Shown: positions 35,979 to 45,254 of the stretch, one piece after another | Layout: each line of letters begins with the position of its first letter | How positions within the stretch are numbered: the stretch's first letter is position 1 | Program-made: the position numbers and the translations under genes | Assembly: GCA_002729235.1 (NCBI GenBank) | Contig: PBTY01000055.1 | Span: 141,983-205,982 of the forward strand | Reading direction: 5' to 3' | Length of the DNA: 64,000 bases | Origin: Rickettsiales bacterium | GTDB lineage: Bacteria > Bacteroidota > Bacteroidia > Cytophagales > Cyclobacteriaceae | Notes under the pieces: model-generated | Seen by the model: the letters and a program-made list of their open reading frames with translations, nothing else | Told to the model about the DNA's origin: nothing | Databases searched by the model: none

Positions 35979-37100
35979 TCAAAAATGATTTTGAGAGATT
36001 TCCGTAGCGAGTTCTTCTCCTACCAAACTGGCCAATGCCACGCCCATACCTCCAAGTCTCACCCCGAGATATTGTTTTTGAGTTAACTTCTTCACTATCG
36101 GTGCTTTAGTGTCCCCGAATGCCATGATTCCCGACCATTTCATCTCAATGGAAAACCCAGAATCTGGTAGAATGATATTTTTTAAATCATCCATAAGTTT
36201 TTTCTCTACACGTTCATTCAGGCCAAATTCCGTGGTGTTTTCTTCCTCCAGCGCAACATTTCTGGCACCACCAAAGATTACTTTATCTTCAAAGTCTCTA
36301 AAATAGAAATAGCCTTCATCGTAATGGAACGTTCCTCGAAACTTCAGAGGTGAATCGGGCTGGATCAGCATAACCATTCCTCTGCCTGGTTGTATATTCA
36401 ACTGCTCCTTAATAAATGATTGAGTAAAGGCATTAGTACAAATGGCCAGTGCTGTTGATTTGAACGAAATTTGATCAGTTTCTACAATCGTTTCTTGTGC
36501 CTTCTCTGAGATGTTGGTAACAGTTGTGCCAGTGATGATTTGAATGCCTAATTGATTGCAGTATTGCCATAGGCTCTTCATAAGCTTGCCGGTATGTAAT
36601 TGCGCTTCATACTGATTAAATACTAGCTGTGAAGTTTGACCAAAGCCAAACTCTTGAAGTCTCTGGGTCGCGGGCACAAAAACCGGTTGATCAAAAATGG
36701 AACTGAGTAGTGAGTTTAATTCGTCTATGTCATTTAGATAATGTTCAGTTTGTGCATTCAGAAGCTCATACCCACCTTGTCTCAGTAACCCAATGTTCTT
36801 TTCACCCAAACGAGAAATCGTTTTTTGAAGTCCTGACCACCTTCTTCGGACCAACGACACCATTCCTTCATCACCAAGAGTTGTACGGTCATTGGCTAGT
36901 TCTGAAATACTACCGAAGCAGGCAAATCCAGCATTTTTGGTGCTGGCTCCTGTTGGAAGGGTGCCACGTTCGATAATCAGTATATTGGTGTTGGGGTGTT
37001 TTTCTTTAAATGAAGCTGCGGTAGACATACCTGTAATTCCTGCCCCAATGACAATCAGATCATATGAGACAAAGGATTCTTGTTCCCAAAAGCTCAGCAT
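35979..37100 (-). CDS. FAD-dependent oxidoreductase (DAO family)
   Basis: A 373-residue glycine/D-amino-acid-oxidase-like flavoprotein. The dinucleotide motif is DLIVIGAGITGMSTA (from residue 14), the second FAD segment is STKNAGFACFGS, and the end has YLGVRLGGMGVALASLVGEELA, as in DadA/ThiO-type oxidases. Substrate (amine or amino acid) is not visible. No thiamine or proline genes are adjacent to narrow it. Confidence 0.85.
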   Translation of the reverse strand: MLSFWEQESFVSYDLIVIGAGITGMSTAASFKEKHPNTNILIIERGTLPTGASTKNAGFACFGSISELANDRTTLGDEGMVSLVRRRWSGLQKTISRLGEKNIGLLRQGGYELLNAQTEHYLNDIDELNSLLSSIFDQPVFVPATQRLQEFGFGQTSQLVFNQYEAQLHTGKLMKSLWQYCNQLGIQIITGTTVTNISEKAQETIVETDQISFKSTALAICTNAFTQSFIKEQLNIQPGRGMVMLIQPDSPLKFRGTFHYDEGYFYFRDFEDKVIFGGARNVALEEENTTEFGLNERVEKKLMDDLKNIILPDSGFSIEMKWSGIMAFGDTKAPIVKKLTQKQYLGVRLGGMGVALASLVGEELATEISQNHF

Positions 37101-37139
37101 AGGTTATTGTTGTTTGGGCAAAAGTATAAAAAAAGTGTG

Positions 37140-38414
37140 CTATGCTTCCAACGCTTGCTGATAGATTGATTCAAGCAAAGCAGTGCTTTTCTCTTGGGTC
37201 AAGCGCTCGGCTTCTTTTTGGCAGGATTTGACAACATCTTCTCTATATGGTGTGTCTGTCATGAGGCGCTCTACCAACTTCACATAGGAGTAATGATCCC
37301 ATCGCTCTACTTGCGGAATACTTGGGATGAATTCTCCCAATCCAATCCCTCTTGCCGCAGCTACCGGAATTCCTTTTAAGATGGCTTCCAATGCTACCAA
37401 TCCAAAAGGTTCGGATGCCGATGGAATCACTAGTAAATCTATAGTTGAGAATCTTTTTAGTAGTTCATTTCTATCCAAAAAGCCGTCAAAGCGAATCCGA
37501 TCTGAAAAATTGGAGGTAGCTACTCGGTGTTCTAAATCATTCCTGAGATATCCATCGCCAATAACCGAGAAATTGTATTCATATCCTTTGGAGCAAAGAT
37601 CTCGAGCGATATCTATGAATATCGAAGGACTTTTTTGGTGAGTAAGTCTCCCTACAAAAGCAATGTGCTTTGGAGATTTGTTTTTGGATGTTGAAGCTTT
37701 GATATCCAATATGTTTGGAACCACCTGGATCTTGCTGGAATCAATTCCATAAGCACCAACAATGGTGTATTTCAATTTTTGACTGACAGCAATAATTAGA
37801 TTAGCGCTATCAAATCCAGATTGTTCTTCATCCACTACATGTTGTTGTGCATAAATACCATTGCGATCATGCTCCGTGCTATGGGTGTGAAGTATGATTG
37901 GTAATCCCAGCGTTTTTTTGATCAAAACCGCTGCTCGGAACGTGATCCAGTCATGAGCGTGCACCACATCAGGTTTAGACTTCTTCGCGACCTGTACTGC
38001 GAGCATAGCATATTTGAGAATCTCGGCACTCAGATTCGCCTCATAGGTGCCAGTCAATTCAATACGCTCGAGTAACTCAGATTCTTCTGTGGGTTCGAGG
38101 ACAGTCTTGGTAACGGTTTTCGTTTTAGCGAATAACTCAGGTGCCAGATACGGCATTAATAAACTACCAATTGAGGTTTCTGATAAATTCTCCGAATAGA
38201 CCTTCTTTTCTTTCCATAAATCCACATCTGGTTTAAGTGTGGAAGCGTCTACCAACTTTACATCACTACTCACCTGGCTTTTGTTTTTCTTAGGCAATAG
38301 AAAGGTTACCTGATGACCCTTACCGGCCATTGCCTCTGCTAAACTTTTACTGGCTACACCTAATCCACCTGAAATTTTTGGCGGGAATTCCCACCCCAGC
38401 ATGAGTATTTTCAT
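37140..38414 (-). CDS. Glycosyltransferase, GT4/glycogen-synthase-like
   Basis: A 424-residue GT-B enzyme. It opens with MLGWEFPPKISGGLGVASKS, the glycine-rich nucleotide loop seen in starch/glycogen synthases and some GT4 enzymes. Then VVHAHDWITFRAAVLIKK, the donor-site VGRLTHQKSPSIFIDIA, and SEPFGLVALEAILKGIPVAAA with the E-x7-E motif. Family GT4 is more likely than GT5 because the overall length is shorter than glycogen synthase. Donor and acceptor unknown. Confidence 0.85.
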   Translation of the reverse strand: MKILMLGWEFPPKISGGLGVASKSLAEAMAGKGHQVTFLLPKKNKSQVSSDVKLVDASTLKPDVDLWKEKKVYSENLSETSIGSLLMPYLAPELFAKTKTVTKTVLEPTEESELLERIELTGTYEANLSAEILKYAMLAVQVAKKSKPDVVHAHDWITFRAAVLIKKTLGLPIILHTHSTEHDRNGIYAQQHVVDEEQSGFDSANLIIAVSQKLKYTIVGAYGIDSSKIQVVPNILDIKASTSKNKSPKHIAFVGRLTHQKSPSIFIDIARDLCSKGYEYNFSVIGDGYLRNDLEHRVATSNFSDRIRFDGFLDRNELLKRFSTIDLLVIPSASEPFGLVALEAILKGIPVAAARGIGLGEFIPSIPQVERWDHYSYVKLVERLMTDTPYREDVVKSCQKEAERLTQEKSTALLESIYQQALEA

Positions 38415-38485
38415 TGAGTACTAGTTTGAGACAATAAGATAAATAGGATTATTGATTAGAGAAATCGATTGGTGTAGAATTTGAC

Positions 38486-40120
38486 TTAATCGTATTTAAT
38501 TCGGAGAATTTCCGATTTGATTTTGTGTTCCTGAAAAAAGTCCAACCAGAATAATTGCTGTGCAGAAAGGTGATCATTGGGTGACTTGATCTCGTAGAAA
38601 TGGTAATCATCATTATTCCAAATGAATAGATCCGGAAATCCAGCGCTGTTATCTTTTACGTTTCTAGACATCTCAAGTAAAACCGCTTTAATTCCTTTCA
38701 AAGGAAGATGTTTGATACATGCTTCCAGTGTAGGTAGCAATGATTCATGCCAACCCACCAGGTAATTGTTGATGCCTTCCTTTTCCTGGTAAGTTGATTC
38801 TAGAAACGATTGAAATTGCTTCTTACTTTTTAGGCGGCTTAGTTTCGTGTCCAGATGTGTCTTACGGTTGGTGTAAAAAGCCTCTGTGTGGAGATCACTT
38901 GGCATGCGCTGTAATGGATTGTGAAATGTAGCGTGATCGTTGCCAAATAACTCTTCCCAGAAGACCAGACCAAATAGTCCTCTCCATAGGTAGTTTTCTG
39001 AATGAATTCCTGTATAACCTCTCGCTTCATAATAAGCAAGTGCATGTTGCTCCACTCTTGCGCCTTCTGGTTCGGAAATCAAGATTTCAGGACTTTCGTT
39101 AATTCTGGCAGTGGTACTTCGGTAATTCCGTTTGCTTTTCTTTCCCAGAAAATCCTTGGCAAAGATCTTTTCGCTGGCATTATAGGGAGATTCAAAAGCA
39201 ACCTCAGCGATTTCACGAGCCGTATCTGATTCACCAAGTTTTTCGTGAATCCTTATTCGTCGCTCTCTAGCTGGATGTTTTCTTGCTAAAGCATAATAGT
39301 TGAGGGACTCCTCAAGATGTCCTGCCTTTTCAAAGTATTCTCCCAGTCGGAGCATAAAACGATCTCCAATTTTTCTGGATTTTGGGTGATTGAGATAAAG
39401 GCTCCAATTAACTGCACCACATAGCTCGGCTATCTCCTTAGGAAGCAAAACGGGAATGGCATGACGGATAGTACGGTCCCATTTGTAGAGCTCAAAGACA
39501 CTTTTGGCTTCCTCCAGGTAATCAAACCAGGGCGTGAACTCCTTGTCGTCCATGTTTTCCAACTTCACATTACCAATGTCCCGGATGACGAACTCGGTCA
39601 TCATGCCATGAGCATGACCAAAAAAGAGCAGCTTCAAATATTCTATTTGATCCTGAACAAGCAAATGCATGATGGTGTATTTGGATCGAAGCGCATCATA
39701 ATCAGAAGAATTATTCTCTTCAGCCAATTCTACGATGATGTCGTCTTTGTATTTCTTCTGAAACTCCCTACCTGGGAATAATTGATTCAATTCACTTTTT
39801 GTGAACAGATTGAATAACAGAAAATCATTTGGTGGGTCCAGTGAAACGATCTCCGCTTCTACTAACTCTTCTGCAGCTGCTGGAATGTTCTCAATCTCCG
39901 CGTAAGTAAATTTTTCCAATCGGAAATACTCTCCTTTTCGGTTCATCATGCGAACCATCAGACATTGTGCATCCTCGCTGAGGCTATTAAATAGAGCTAT
40001 AAAGCTTTCGTCATCTTCTGACAATAAGTGAGTAGATCCTTCTGAAATAAATTCGATCAGGTACTTGAAGTAATCCAGATAATACTTTGGGGGTAATATG
40101 ATTTTTTCCTGATCAGCCAT
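38486..40120 (-). CDS. FAN1-like VRR-NUC structure-specific nuclease
   Basis: A 544-residue protein. The C-terminal VRR-NUC domain is clear: GFPDLFIW, then YEIKSPNDHLSAQQLFWLDF, giving the PD-(x)n-E-x-K catalytic set. The middle region has TPR-like helices (EKAGHLEESLNYYALARK), and the N-terminal part contains YFRLEKFTYAEI, as in FAN1. Bacterial FAN1 has about this length and order of domains. It cuts branched DNA and helps repair interstrand cross-links. Confidence 0.82.
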   Translation of the reverse strand: MADQEKIILPPKYYLDYFKYLIEFISEGSTHLLSEDDESFIALFNSLSEDAQCLMVRMMNRKGEYFRLEKFTYAEIENIPAAAEELVEAEIVSLDPPNDFLLFNLFTKSELNQLFPGREFQKKYKDDIIVELAEENNSSDYDALRSKYTIMHLLVQDQIEYLKLLFFGHAHGMMTEFVIRDIGNVKLENMDDKEFTPWFDYLEEAKSVFELYKWDRTIRHAIPVLLPKEIAELCGAVNWSLYLNHPKSRKIGDRFMLRLGEYFEKAGHLEESLNYYALARKHPARERRIRIHEKLGESDTAREIAEVAFESPYNASEKIFAKDFLGKKSKRNYRSTTARINESPEILISEPEGARVEQHALAYYEARGYTGIHSENYLWRGLFGLVFWEELFGNDHATFHNPLQRMPSDLHTEAFYTNRKTHLDTKLSRLKSKKQFQSFLESTYQEKEGINNYLVGWHESLLPTLEACIKHLPLKGIKAVLLEMSRNVKDNSAGFPDLFIWNNDDYHFYEIKSPNDHLSAQQLFWLDFFQEHKIKSEILRIKYD

Positions 40121-40184
40121 CTCCTTGCAATTTTACGAATCCTGTGGAGATCAGATTGAAAGAATACCAATAAATTACCTTCTA

Positions 40185-41039
40185 ATGTCAGAATTGGTTT
40201 CCATCATTATTCCTACTTACAACAGGTCCGAGACCCTGTGTCGTGCACTTAGTTCTGCTGTCAATCAAGAATATACTGATATTGAGGTTGTTGTAGTGAA
40301 TGATGGAGGAGATGAGAAGACCACTCAGAATGTTGTGAGTGATTTTGTCAATGTAAAATTGATTCATCAGTCAGTTAATAAAGGAGTTTCTGCCGCACGG
40401 AATGCCGGGATTAGAGCGGCTACTGGGGACTACTTACTTTTTTTGGATGACGATGACGAACTGGATCCGAACTTTCTAAGTCAGATCATAGCTGAAAAGG
40501 ATCTATCTGCTGAAGTTATTATTGGATTTGCTCAATTGAAAGGTGATTACAGTGACCCGCACTTCAAAAAAATTAAGCGATACAATGAAATTCTGTACTC
40601 AACATTCCATAATTCCCCGCCAGCTTCCTGGAATTATTTTTTACAATACATGCCTGCCATACATAGCATAGTTTTTAAAGCAGATGTTTTCAAACTGATC
40701 CAGTTTGATGAAGAAATCAACTATGGAGAAGATCGTTTATTGATGCTTAATCTGCAGAACAAAAACGTACCAATACAAGTCACTCAGTTTTGCGCTGGGT
40801 ACTATTATTATAAGAGATCAAATTATTCCTCAAAGGATGTATTGGCATTTATTGTCAGATCAAGGTTAGAGATCACATCGGGTTATGGTATTTCATATAC
40901 ACATCTATTAGAAGCATACCTTCATGTCAAAAGTTCAAATTTTGGATTGGCTATTCGTTCAATGATTCATTCTTTCAAAAGTCCTTATGTCGTTGTGAAA
41001 CAGTTTCTTCTGTTCTTACGTTTGATCAAATTGCGATGA
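40185..41039 (+). CDS. Glycosyltransferase family 2 protein
   Basis: A 284-residue GT-A enzyme from ATG 40185; a TTG 20 codons upstream has no supporting sequence. Motifs: VSIIIPTYNRSETLCRALSS, VVVNDGGDEK, LLFLDDDDELDPNF (DxD) and an acceptor part with NYGEDRLLMLNL. The C-terminal 80 residues are more hydrophobic with basic ends, possibly membrane-associated. Divergent from the FAN1 gene, 64 bases apart. Confidence 0.88.
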   Translation: MSELVSIIIPTYNRSETLCRALSSAVNQEYTDIEVVVVNDGGDEKTTQNVVSDFVNVKLIHQSVNKGVSAARNAGIRAATGDYLLFLDDDDELDPNFLSQIIAEKDLSAEVIIGFAQLKGDYSDPHFKKIKRYNEILYSTFHNSPPASWNYFLQYMPAIHSIVFKADVFKLIQFDEEINYGEDRLLMLNLQNKNVPIQVTQFCAGYYYYKRSNYSSKDVLAFIVRSRLEITSGYGISYTHLLEAYLHVKSSNFGLAIRSMIHSFKSPYVVVKQFLLFLRLIKLR

Positions 41040-41080
41040 ACATGTAGTCAACCTAATTCTACTCGAGACGACTTAATCTA

Positions 41081-42799
41081 ATGAAGTATTTTTACGCATC
41101 ACTGACACTGATGACTTGCTACCTAGTGCAAGCTCAAACCCTTACCATAGGGGACGTAAACCCACATACTGTAGACGTAAGAGCATTTAATTTATCTCAA
41201 TCCACCGATGTGGAAATCACAGGAACTGGAGGAATCTTCAGAGATGATTACAAACTGCTGGTTTACTACGGGTGGATATTGGATAGCAAAACCAGAAAGG
41301 TTGTTTGGCATGCATATGACGATATCCGAGACAAAGAGGATTTGGAAGATCGCCAGGGTAAGTTTGAATTGAATGATGACATCCGATTGCCGGCCGGGAA
41401 TTATGAATTGTATTTTACAGGGGCACACCACAACTATGGCTGGGGAGGTGAATGGGGTCTGGAAGATTTAGGTGATTTATTGGAAGAAATTTTCGATAGC
41501 AGAAGTAAAGAGAATTTCAGACGAACGTTGCAGGATGATTTGTTTATTCAGGTTCGTGGAGATGGATTGCGAGAAGTAGCTGTAAGCAACCTGATGGAGT
41601 CGCAACTGAAAGATGCCATTGCTTATTTCGTGAGAGCAGAGGATAGTGAGCTGTTCGAGCAAGGTTTTTCTATATCCAGACCTACCAACATTCGAATCTA
41701 TTCGATTGGAGAAGGAAGAAAGGATAATACGTTTGATTTCGTTCGGATTGTGGATGCAAACTCTCAGGAGCGTGTTTTTGAAATGAATTATCGAAACACT
41801 CGTTTTGCTGGTGGAGCTGATAAGAATATTAAATTGGATGAGACCATTGAGTTGCCTGCTGGCTCGTACATTGTGAGCTATAGGACAGATGACTCTCATT
41901 CTTATAAGTATTGGAATTCACTACCACCAGATGATCCTCAGTTTTGGGGAGTAGCCGTTTTTCCTGCCACATCTGTAGATAAGCAAAATGTTATTCCGTA
42001 CTCCGCACCAAAAACACTTGAGCCAATTGTTGAACTCACCAGGGTTAGAAATTATGAATTAGTATCCACTGGATTTGAGCTGAAGAAAGACATGGATTTG
42101 CGAGTACTATGTATTGGTGAGCGTGATGGAAGTGATGATATGGCTGATTTTGGATGGATCGTCGATGCAGATACGCGAGAGACAGTATGGAAAATGAAGT
42201 CTTATCGATCAGAGCATGCTGGTGGTGCTGACAAGAATCGAGTTGTTAAGGATAAAATTGAATTGCCCGAAGGTAAATACATTGCTTATTATAGAACGGA
42301 TGGTTCTCATGCCTACAACTCTTGGAATAGCTCTCGCCCGGAAGACGAAACCCATTGGGGGATTACCCTTTGGGCGGTTGATGAATCCGATATGGGTGCT
42401 GTGGCATACTTTGACGAAGACTCATATACTGCAGAAAATGTTGTGGTAGACATCAATATGATCACTGATCGTGATTACCGAAGAGAACATTTCTCTTTGG
42501 AGAACACTACCAAAGTAACCATTCTAGCCATGGGGGAAGGATCTGATGGCAGAATGAATGATACCGCCTGGATCAAAAACATGGACACTGGAAGGATTGT
42601 TTGGGAAATGGACTACTACGATACCGAACATGCAGGTGGAGCTAGAAAGAATAGAAGAATCACTGAGACGATCACATTGCCATCAGGTGAATACAATGTG
42701 TACTATGAATCGGATGGTTCGCATAGTTTCACCAGGTGGAATGCGCCACCTCCGGATGATCCCCAAAGCTATGGAGTACGTATCCTGGTAACCGAATAA
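41081..42799 (+). CDS. Secreted protein with four homologous beta-rich repeats
   Basis: A 572-residue exported protein with a signal peptide (residues 1-18, ending LVQA). Four repeats of about 100-130 residues are visible: a diverged first, then ones starting near 41657, 42065 and 42485. Each of the last three reads DxxT-x3-VW-M, HAGGA-KN, I-LP-G-Y-x2-YY, DGSH-x4-WN, PP-DDP-x2-WGV. The repeats look like jelly-roll units of the bacterial pre-peptidase type but I do not recognise a named family. No sorting C-terminus of the T9SS type is obvious. Confidence 0.65.
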   Translation: MKYFYASLTLMTCYLVQAQTLTIGDVNPHTVDVRAFNLSQSTDVEITGTGGIFRDDYKLLVYYGWILDSKTRKVVWHAYDDIRDKEDLEDRQGKFELNDDIRLPAGNYELYFTGAHHNYGWGGEWGLEDLGDLLEEIFDSRSKENFRRTLQDDLFIQVRGDGLREVAVSNLMESQLKDAIAYFVRAEDSELFEQGFSISRPTNIRIYSIGEGRKDNTFDFVRIVDANSQERVFEMNYRNTRFAGGADKNIKLDETIELPAGSYIVSYRTDDSHSYKYWNSLPPDDPQFWGVAVFPATSVDKQNVIPYSAPKTLEPIVELTRVRNYELVSTGFELKKDMDLRVLCIGERDGSDDMADFGWIVDADTRETVWKMKSYRSEHAGGADKNRVVKDKIELPEGKYIAYYRTDGSHAYNSWNSSRPEDETHWGITLWAVDESDMGAVAYFDEDSYTAENVVVDINMITDRDYRREHFSLENTTKVTILAMGEGSDGRMNDTAWIKNMDTGRIVWEMDYYDTEHAGGARKNRRITETITLPSGEYNVYYESDGSHSFTRWNAPPPDDPQSYGVRILVTE

Positions 42800-42807
42800 A
42801 ACATTTG

Positions 42808-42837
42808 AACCATCCACCTAAAACTGGATGGTTTTTT
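42808..42837 (+). terminator. Rho-independent terminator
   Basis: Arms AACCATCCA and TGGATGGTT, eight-base loop, six T. Ends the four-repeat gene. Confidence 0.88.
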
Positions 42838-42898
42838 ATTATGTCGGTAGGGTGTTAATGGAAGTTGCCGTTTCATAAGCAACCAAAGCATAACCAAC

Positions 42899-43696
42899 AT
42901 GATAAAATTGAATCGTTATTTTTTACCAGTACTGTTTTTTCTGGCAATGTCAATTGTTTCTTGTGATACAGAGGATCCGATGGTAGATGAAACAGAGGAA
43001 GAACAACAAAAGGAGGAAGAAGAGGAGACTGACGCTATCGATATTAGTGTCTTAGTGTCCAAATTCTACAATGAGTCTGCATTGACAATTACGATAGAGG
43101 ATGATTATGTGATTATCGAATCAGGAAATTTCCCAGATCACAAGAGCATGTATTATTCCCAAAACAGCGATCTCTATGAGTCCTATGACGAGCCGAATAA
43201 TCCTGATTTCAAGCAGAATCCTAATAGTATCGAGGTGCAGGATTTTGTTTACAAGATCCCGAGATACCCGACTGAAGCTACGAACAAGGAAACAACCCCA
43301 ATGGGTCCAATGGGAGTAGCTGTGAATAGTGTGGCTTTTTTCAATCAACAGGCGGCACCAGGGGATGATATATTGGAGGAGCTGAATACATTTGATCAAT
43401 ATGAGGGTCATCCGGCTCAATCAGGAGATTACCACTATCACATTGAGCCGATATGGTTGACTGAAAATGCACTGGACAAAGAGTCCTTTCTGGGGCTGTT
43501 GTTGGATGGATTCCCAGTGTATGGTCCAGAAGAAGACGGAAAAACCATCACCAACGACGATCTGGATGACTATCATGGTCACGTCGGCGCGACCTCAGAG
43601 TTTCCTAATGGAATTTATCATTATCATATCACTGAGGATCTACCATGGATTAATGGAGATGGATTCTATGGTGTACCAGGTACCATTACACAGTAA
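42899..43696 (+). CDS. YHYH domain lipoprotein
   Basis: A 265-residue lipoprotein; lipobox MSIVSC, then an acidic Glu-rich linker (residues 25-45). The YHYH domain has two YHYH motifs (SGDYHYHIEP and NGIYHYHITE) and DDYHGHVG, with LGLLLDGFPVYGP between, as in the YHYH protein family. The histidine pattern suggests metal binding. The TAA stop and the next gene's ATG share a base (TAATG), so it forms an operon with the MORN and SCO genes. Confidence 0.85.
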   Translation: MIKLNRYFLPVLFFLAMSIVSCDTEDPMVDETEEEQQKEEEEETDAIDISVLVSKFYNESALTITIEDDYVIIESGNFPDHKSMYYSQNSDLYESYDEPNNPDFKQNPNSIEVQDFVYKIPRYPTEATNKETTPMGPMGVAVNSVAFFNQQAAPGDDILEELNTFDQYEGHPAQSGDYHYHIEPIWLTENALDKESFLGLLLDGFPVYGPEEDGKTITNDDLDDYHGHVGATSEFPNGIYHYHITEDLPWINGDGFYGVPGTITQ

Positions 43697-44283
43697 TGAG
43701 AGGAGTATTCGTAATCATCGTTTTTTTGCTCGTAGCGTGCTCAGCGACTCCAGAAATGGAGGTTTCTGCTGAGTATCCTGGATTGGGGTATCAAAATGGA
43801 GTTCTTGGTTTGGACTCCATCCCCTTTTCCGGGTATGTGGTAGCACACAATGAGTCTAATATACTCTTGTCCAGAACACCCTATAAGAATGGTCAGGAGC
43901 ATGGTGTGAAAGTGGCTTACTATGAGGATGGGCAAGTTCGCTATTACAGAAATTATAGCAATGGAGAAAAGGATGGAGTTCATCAGGGATTTTATCCGGG
44001 AGGAGCTAAAAAATTTGAGTATCGATTCAAAAAAGGAGAAAATATCGGTACTCACTATGACTGGTTTGAAAATGGACAGCTTGCCAAGTTGACCAATTTT
44101 AAAGAGGGGAAACCTTTTGGAGAACAAAAAATGTGGCGTTCCGATGGGAAAATTAGATCCAACTATGTGATTCGCGAAGATGGAAGGAGATACGGGCTAG
44201 TAGGGTTGAAGCGATGCAAAAACATTGACACGGAAGAGGAAGAAATTGAACCACTAACAGCAGCTATTTATGATCAGAATTAG
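43696..44283 (+). CDS. MORN-repeat (YwqK-like) lipoprotein
   Basis: A 195-residue lipoprotein with lipobox FLLVAC. Repeats of the form G-x2-x-Y-x2-G show MORN units (VAYYEDGQVRYYRNYSNGEK, GFYPGGAKKFEYRF, DWFENGQLAKLTNFKEGK). Such proteins are often annotated YwqK-family antitoxins, but here a lipoprotein in an operon with SCO and YHYH genes argues against a toxin partner. Its 3' end overlaps the SCO gene by 14 bases. Confidence 0.78.
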   Translation: MRGVFVIIVFLLVACSATPEMEVSAEYPGLGYQNGVLGLDSIPFSGYVVAHNESNILLSRTPYKNGQEHGVKVAYYEDGQVRYYRNYSNGEKDGVHQGFYPGGAKKFEYRFKKGENIGTHYDWFENGQLAKLTNFKEGKPFGEQKMWRSDGKIRSNYVIREDGRRYGLVGLKRCKNIDTEEEEIEPLTAAIYDQN

Positions 44284-44917
44284 TTTAATCTTCCTTTTAG
44301 GAATATACCTGTTTGGGTGTGATTCCAAATCAACCAAGGTATCAATGCCTTATTACACGCAGGCAGATTTTACACCAAAATGGATAGCAGGTAACGTAGA
44401 TACCATTCATCAGGTCGCTGATTTTTCCTTAACTAACCAGGATGGACAAATCATAACCAATGCTGACCTGAAAGGTAAGATCTATGTGACCAATTTCTTT
44501 TTCACCATCTGTCCGACGGTCTGTCCAAAGATGACTAACAACCTACAGCGTGTCCAGGAGGCATTTGCTCAGGACGATGAGGTTATGTTAGTGTCGCACA
44601 CGGTCATGCCATGGTTAGACTCAGTGGAAGTGCTAAAGGAGTATGCACTCAAAAATGAGATTCAAACCAACAAATGGCAATTATTGACGGGAGATAAGAG
44701 TCTCATCTATCAACTGGGGCGACAGTCCTACTTTGCAGATGAAGGATTTGGTAAGTCAGTGACTGATATGGATGACTTTTTGCATACCGAAAACATAGTT
44801 TTGGTAGATGGAAATCAACACATCAGAGGAGTATACAATGGGACATTGCCATTAGAAATGACGCGACTTATTGAAGATATCCAAAGACTGAAACTGGAGA
44901 CTACTGAATCTAGCTAA
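44270..44917 (+). CDS. SCO1/SenC family copper chaperone-like lipoprotein
   Basis: A 215-residue thioredoxin-fold lipoprotein; lipobox YLFGC. The copper site CPTVC is in NFFFTICPTVCPKM; the third ligand His is in DDFLHTENIVLVD. SCO proteins deliver copper to the CuA site of cytochrome c oxidase or act in redox signalling at the cytoplasmic membrane. It is the last gene of the YHYH-MORN-SCO set, overlapping the MORN gene. No oxidase gene is in the window. Confidence 0.9.
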   Translation: MIRISLIFLLGIYLFGCDSKSTKVSMPYYTQADFTPKWIAGNVDTIHQVADFSLTNQDGQIITNADLKGKIYVTNFFFTICPTVCPKMTNNLQRVQEAFAQDDEVMLVSHTVMPWLDSVEVLKEYALKNEIQTNKWQLLTGDKSLIYQLGRQSYFADEGFGKSVTDMDDFLHTENIVLVDGNQHIRGVYNGTLPLEMTRLIEDIQRLKLETTESS

Positions 44918-45254
44918 GTACTTCTTCTACAGTCGATTCGCCAATTTCATTCTCACCATCCCAGCTCCATTTTTCATAGAGTTTGATGCGGCCATCCTCC
45001 ATAAGTTCAGGAGTGGAGGTGCACTTGCCACTGCGAATCTTGCCTTCTTCATTCACATGTTGGTAAGAAAACTCCAGGGAGTTGTCCTCTTTTACCAATC
45101 CTGTGATAGTTCCTAGTTTGATTTTGGAACCCTGATATACAGCCCAAAGCACATCGTCTTGTTGGGAATAATGGAATAAGGTATTACTATCAACTTCACC
45201 TGTCTCGCTATTCGAGACTACCTGAAAACGCTTCTTGTGGTAATTAATCTTCAA
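44910..45254 (-). CDS. Small conserved protein, lipocalin-like, often mislabelled N-acetylglutamate synthase
   Basis: About 114 residues. The sequence pattern RFQVVSNSETGEVDSNTLFH then WAVYQGSKIKLGTITGLV and KLYEKWSWDG matches a widespread Bacteroidota/Firmicutes family that is often labelled N-acetylglutamate synthase without support; the strands look like a small lipocalin-type barrel. Two TTG codons (45254, 45272) are possible starts and no ATG fits; I chose 45254. It overlaps the end of pcrA and converges with SCO (eight-base overlap). Confidence 0.6.
   Translation of the reverse strand: MKINYHKKRFQVVSNSETGEVDSNTLFHYSQQDDVLWAVYQGSKIKLGTITGLVKEDNSLEFSYQHVNEEGKIRSGKCTSTPELMEDGRIKLYEKWSWDGENEIGESTVEEVLS

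Noticed and set aside
38486-40120. VRR-NUC protein as a phage or defence nuclease
   Set aside because: Length and domain order (N-terminal part, TPR-like middle, C-terminal VRR-NUC) match chromosomal FAN1-type repair nucleases, and no phage genes are near.
43696-44283. Toxin-antitoxin reading of the YwqK-like MORN gene
   Set aside because: No toxin gene is adjacent; the protein has a lipobox and sits in an operon with SCO and YHYH lipoproteins.
44910-45254. True N-acetylglutamate synthase
   Set aside because: At about 114 residues with small-barrel strands it has neither a GNAT nor an amino-acid-kinase domain; the common label for this family is unsupported.
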